Below are positions 62,341 through 64,000 of a DNA stretch of 64,000 bases, piece by piece; position 1 is the stretch's first letter; each line of letters opens with the position of its first letter. The DNA lies in the NCBI RefSeq assembly GCF_028553765.1, contig NZ_CP067134.1:1717001-1781000 (forward strand), read 5' to 3'. The notes beneath the pieces were generated by a model. That model was not told where the DNA came from, searched no databases, and saw nothing but the letters and a program-made list of their open reading frames with translations. Source of the DNA: Paracoccus stylophorae. GTDB lineage: Bacteria; Pseudomonadota; Alphaproteobacteria; Rhodobacterales; Rhodobacteraceae. The position numbers and the translations under genes were made by a program.

Positions 62341-64000
62341 ACGCCGCGCGCGGTGACCGGCAGATTGGCATCCTCGATCAGCCTGGCGTGACGCCGGCCC
62401 TCGGCCACCGCCTCCTCGAACAGGGCGATGCCCTTGGCCTCCAGTGCGGGGATCAGTTGCAGGAACGCCTTGGCCGTGGCCAGCGTGTCGCCCATGGCGG
62501 TGTGCCGGTCCTCGGGCGGGATGTCGATGCCCAGACGTTCGGTCAGCGCATCCAGCGTGTGCGGAACCGACCCGCCCCAGACCAGCGCCGACAGCAGGAC
62601 CGTGTCCAGAACGCGATTGTCGAACATCGCCCCCGTCTCGGCGGCGGCGCGGCGCAGCATGCCCATGTCGAACGGCGCATTATGCGCGATCAGCACCGCA
62701 TCCTCGGCAAAGTGATGAAACGCGGTCAGCGCGGCGGTCATGTCGGGCGCGTCGGCCACCATCTCGTCGGTGATGCGATGGATCGCGGTCGAGGCGGGCG
62801 GAATCGGACGGCCCGGATTGACCAGCGTCTCGAACCGCTCGCCGGTCAGGCGGCCGCGCGCGATCCGGACGCCGGCGATCTGCACGATCCGGTCGGTGGG
62901 CGACAGGCCGGTGGTTTCGGTGTCGAAGACCACGCAGGTCAGATCGGACAGCCGCGAAGAGGCCGCACCCCGGCCCGCCAGCGCGAAATCATAGGTCAGC
63001 CCGGTCCCCCCCGCCTGCCCCGGCGCCAGATGCAGCGGCAGGACCAGACGCGCCAGCGCGTCGCCCCTTTCCGGCCAGATGCCGGTGCCGTGGGTGGCAA
63101 GGATCTCGGTTCCCGACAGGTCGGGCTGCGCGGGATCGGGGGGCTGGGCCAGCCAGTCCTCAAGCCGGTCCATCGGCACCGCCGCGCCGTCCCATTCCAG
63201 CAGCAGACGCGCCTCGTCGGGGTCTTCCATCACCATCCGCAGACGCGGCTGAACCCCGTCCTCGCGCAGCCGGCCATCCAGCATCCGCAGCAGCCCGTTC
63301 ATCGGTCCGGCCTCGGCCAGCAGCAGGATGCGCGGCAGATCCATGGCCACGTCCAGCCCCGCCGCCAGTTCCGCCGGCAGCGCCCGCCCGGTCGAGGCGT
63401 CGGCCGACATGATCTCGGACAGGCGGCGCGTGGCCTTGGCCAGCCCGTGCCCCTCGTCCCGGATCGCCTGGGCCAGCGCCGGCGGGATCGGGCCTTCCAG
63501 CGCGTCCAGCATCGGCACCAGCGTGGCGGCGTGGCGGCGCAGCGCCTCCATCGTGTCGCGGGGGGCGGGACGCTGCGGCAGCCGGTCGCGCAGGATCAGC
63601 AGCGTGCCGTCGTCGATGCGCCGCATCCGGCCCGACAGCCTTGCCCCTTCGGTCGTCAGACAGACCAGATCGGTGGCCTCGACCCCCGCCGCGATCCGCG
63701 CCGCCGCCGCCTCCAGCGCGCCCGACAGGATGTGCCGGTCCAGCGGCCGGTCCAGCGCCAGCCGCGGCAGCAGCCGCGCGGCCGAGGCGTTGTAGAAGAC
63801 CACCCTGCCCTTGGCATCGGTCATCACCGCGCCCGATCCGAAATCGGCCAGGATCGATTCCAGCGTCGCCTTTTCGCGCGCCAGTTCGGCGGCGTGTTCC
63901 TGCACCGCCTCGGCCAGCGCCTCGGCGGTCCGTGCCCGCGCCTCGGCCGCATCGCGCGCCGCCGGGCCCAGATCCGCCAGATAGCGGGCATCGCTGACAT
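62268..64000 (-). CDS. PAS/DnaQ-type 3'-5' exonuclease fusion, 5' end outside the window
   Basis: At least 577 codons are present; the N-terminus lies beyond the right edge. The visible part starts with an Ala/Glu/Arg-rich signalling helix, then a PAS-like domain (SILADFGSGAVMTDAKGRVV, FYNASAARLLPRL), a middle part resembling a degenerate histidine-kinase output module, and a DEDDh exonuclease domain with VVFDTETTGLSPTDRIVQIA, LIAHNAPFDMGMLRRA and DRHTAMGDTLATAKA. It looks like a sensor coupled to a polymerase III epsilon-like nuclease, a form seen in Rhodobacterales. The 3' end (ISGASGSRGTAGGESGADSS) overlaps the convergent exported protein gene by 73 nt. Confidence 0.85.
   Translation of the reverse strand, partial: VSDARYLADLGPAARDAAEARARTAEALAEAVQEHAAELAREKATLESILADFGSGAVMTDAKGRVVFYNASAARLLPRLALDRPLDRHILSGALEAAAARIAAGVEATDLVCLTTEGARLSGRMRRIDDGTLLILRDRLPQRPAPRDTMEALRRHAATLVPMLDALEGPIPPALAQAIRDEGHGLAKATRRLSEIMSADASTGRALPAELAAGLDVAMDLPRILLLAEAGPMNGLLRMLDGRLREDGVQPRLRMVMEDPDEARLLLEWDGAAVPMDRLEDWLAQPPDPAQPDLSGTEILATHGTGIWPERGDALARLVLPLHLAPGQAGGTGLTYDFALAGRGAASSRLSDLTCVVFDTETTGLSPTDRIVQIAGVRIARGRLTGERFETLVNPGRPIPPASTAIHRITDEMVADAPDMTAALTAFHHFAEDAVLIAHNAPFDMGMLRRAAAETGAMFDNRVLDTVLLSALVWGGSVPHTLDALTERLGIDIPPEDRHTAMGDTLATAKAFLQLIPALEAKGIALFEEAVAEGRRHARLIEDANLPVTARGVQSSISGASGSRGTAGGESGADSS

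Overview
The window is a gene-dense, strongly GC-rich stretch of alphaproteobacterial chromosome, best matched to Paracoccus or a close relative in the Rhodobacterales. The main clues are a membrane-anchored cytochrome c552 of the CycM type next to a prephenate dehydratase gene, a FdVI-type [2Fe-2S] ferredoxin, an alphaproteobacterial small SRP RNA, a Cys-poor Fur/Mur regulator, PAS_5 and SRPBCC proteins typical of this order, and a CCCAAATACCTCGGGG intergenic palindrome of a kind common in this order. I see no insertion sequences, prophage, integrase, CRISPR array or rRNA operon. No identity values could be computed; family calls rest on motifs and remembered family sequences.

Layout. 1-7.6 kb: part of an exopolysaccharide region, with the first 93 codons of a type I polyketide synthase-like gene at the left edge, a Wzy-like polymerase, a WecB/TagA/CpsF and a GT2 glycosyltransferase, a CpsD-like ATPase with a degenerate P-loop, a Wzz/GumC co-polymerase and an ExoY-like priming glycosyltransferase. 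Two related palindromes lie upstream of the two minus-strand genes that flank it. 7.6-17 kb: ferredoxin, HtrA protease, HflK-HflC, glutathione reductase, RpiA, a soluble PhoR-like kinase, a gamma-class carbonic anhydrase homologue and guanylate kinase, all on the minus strand with several 4-nt overlaps. 17-30 kb: PAS protein, RNase D, Tgt, SufT and SufA, TpiA, PutP, M32 carboxypeptidase-CtaA-TrmJ, ThiE, PurM-PurN and a CAT-anticodon tRNA.

30-45 kb: a frameshifted small membrane protein gene, a YigZ-like protein, an exported MetX-like hydrolase, Fur/Mur, a Tat-lipoprotein amidohydrolase, a GMC oxidoreductase and PutA on the minus strand; then a plus-strand run of a small membrane protein, a VWA protein, an M48 protease, a membrane alpha/beta-hydrolase, a cytochrome P450 and an MmcQ/YjbR protein. 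45-58 kb: a polyamine-type ABC transporter lacking its binding protein, a squalene/phytoene-synthase-like (NDUFAF6-like) protein coupled to CysS, and a yejABEF peptide importer followed by a coupled GT4 glycosyltransferase. 58-64 kb: cytochrome c552, PheA, SRPBCC protein, a CpdB-like nucleotidase without signal peptide, the SRP RNA gene ffs with a good promoter, a small exported protein, and a PAS/DnaQ-like exonuclease that runs off the right edge.

Most of the window is housekeeping. The most interesting material is the putative shared operator of the exopolysaccharide region, the catalytically doubtful CpsD-like ATPase, the M48-hydrolase-P450-MmcQ set, and the palindrome in front of fur/mur.
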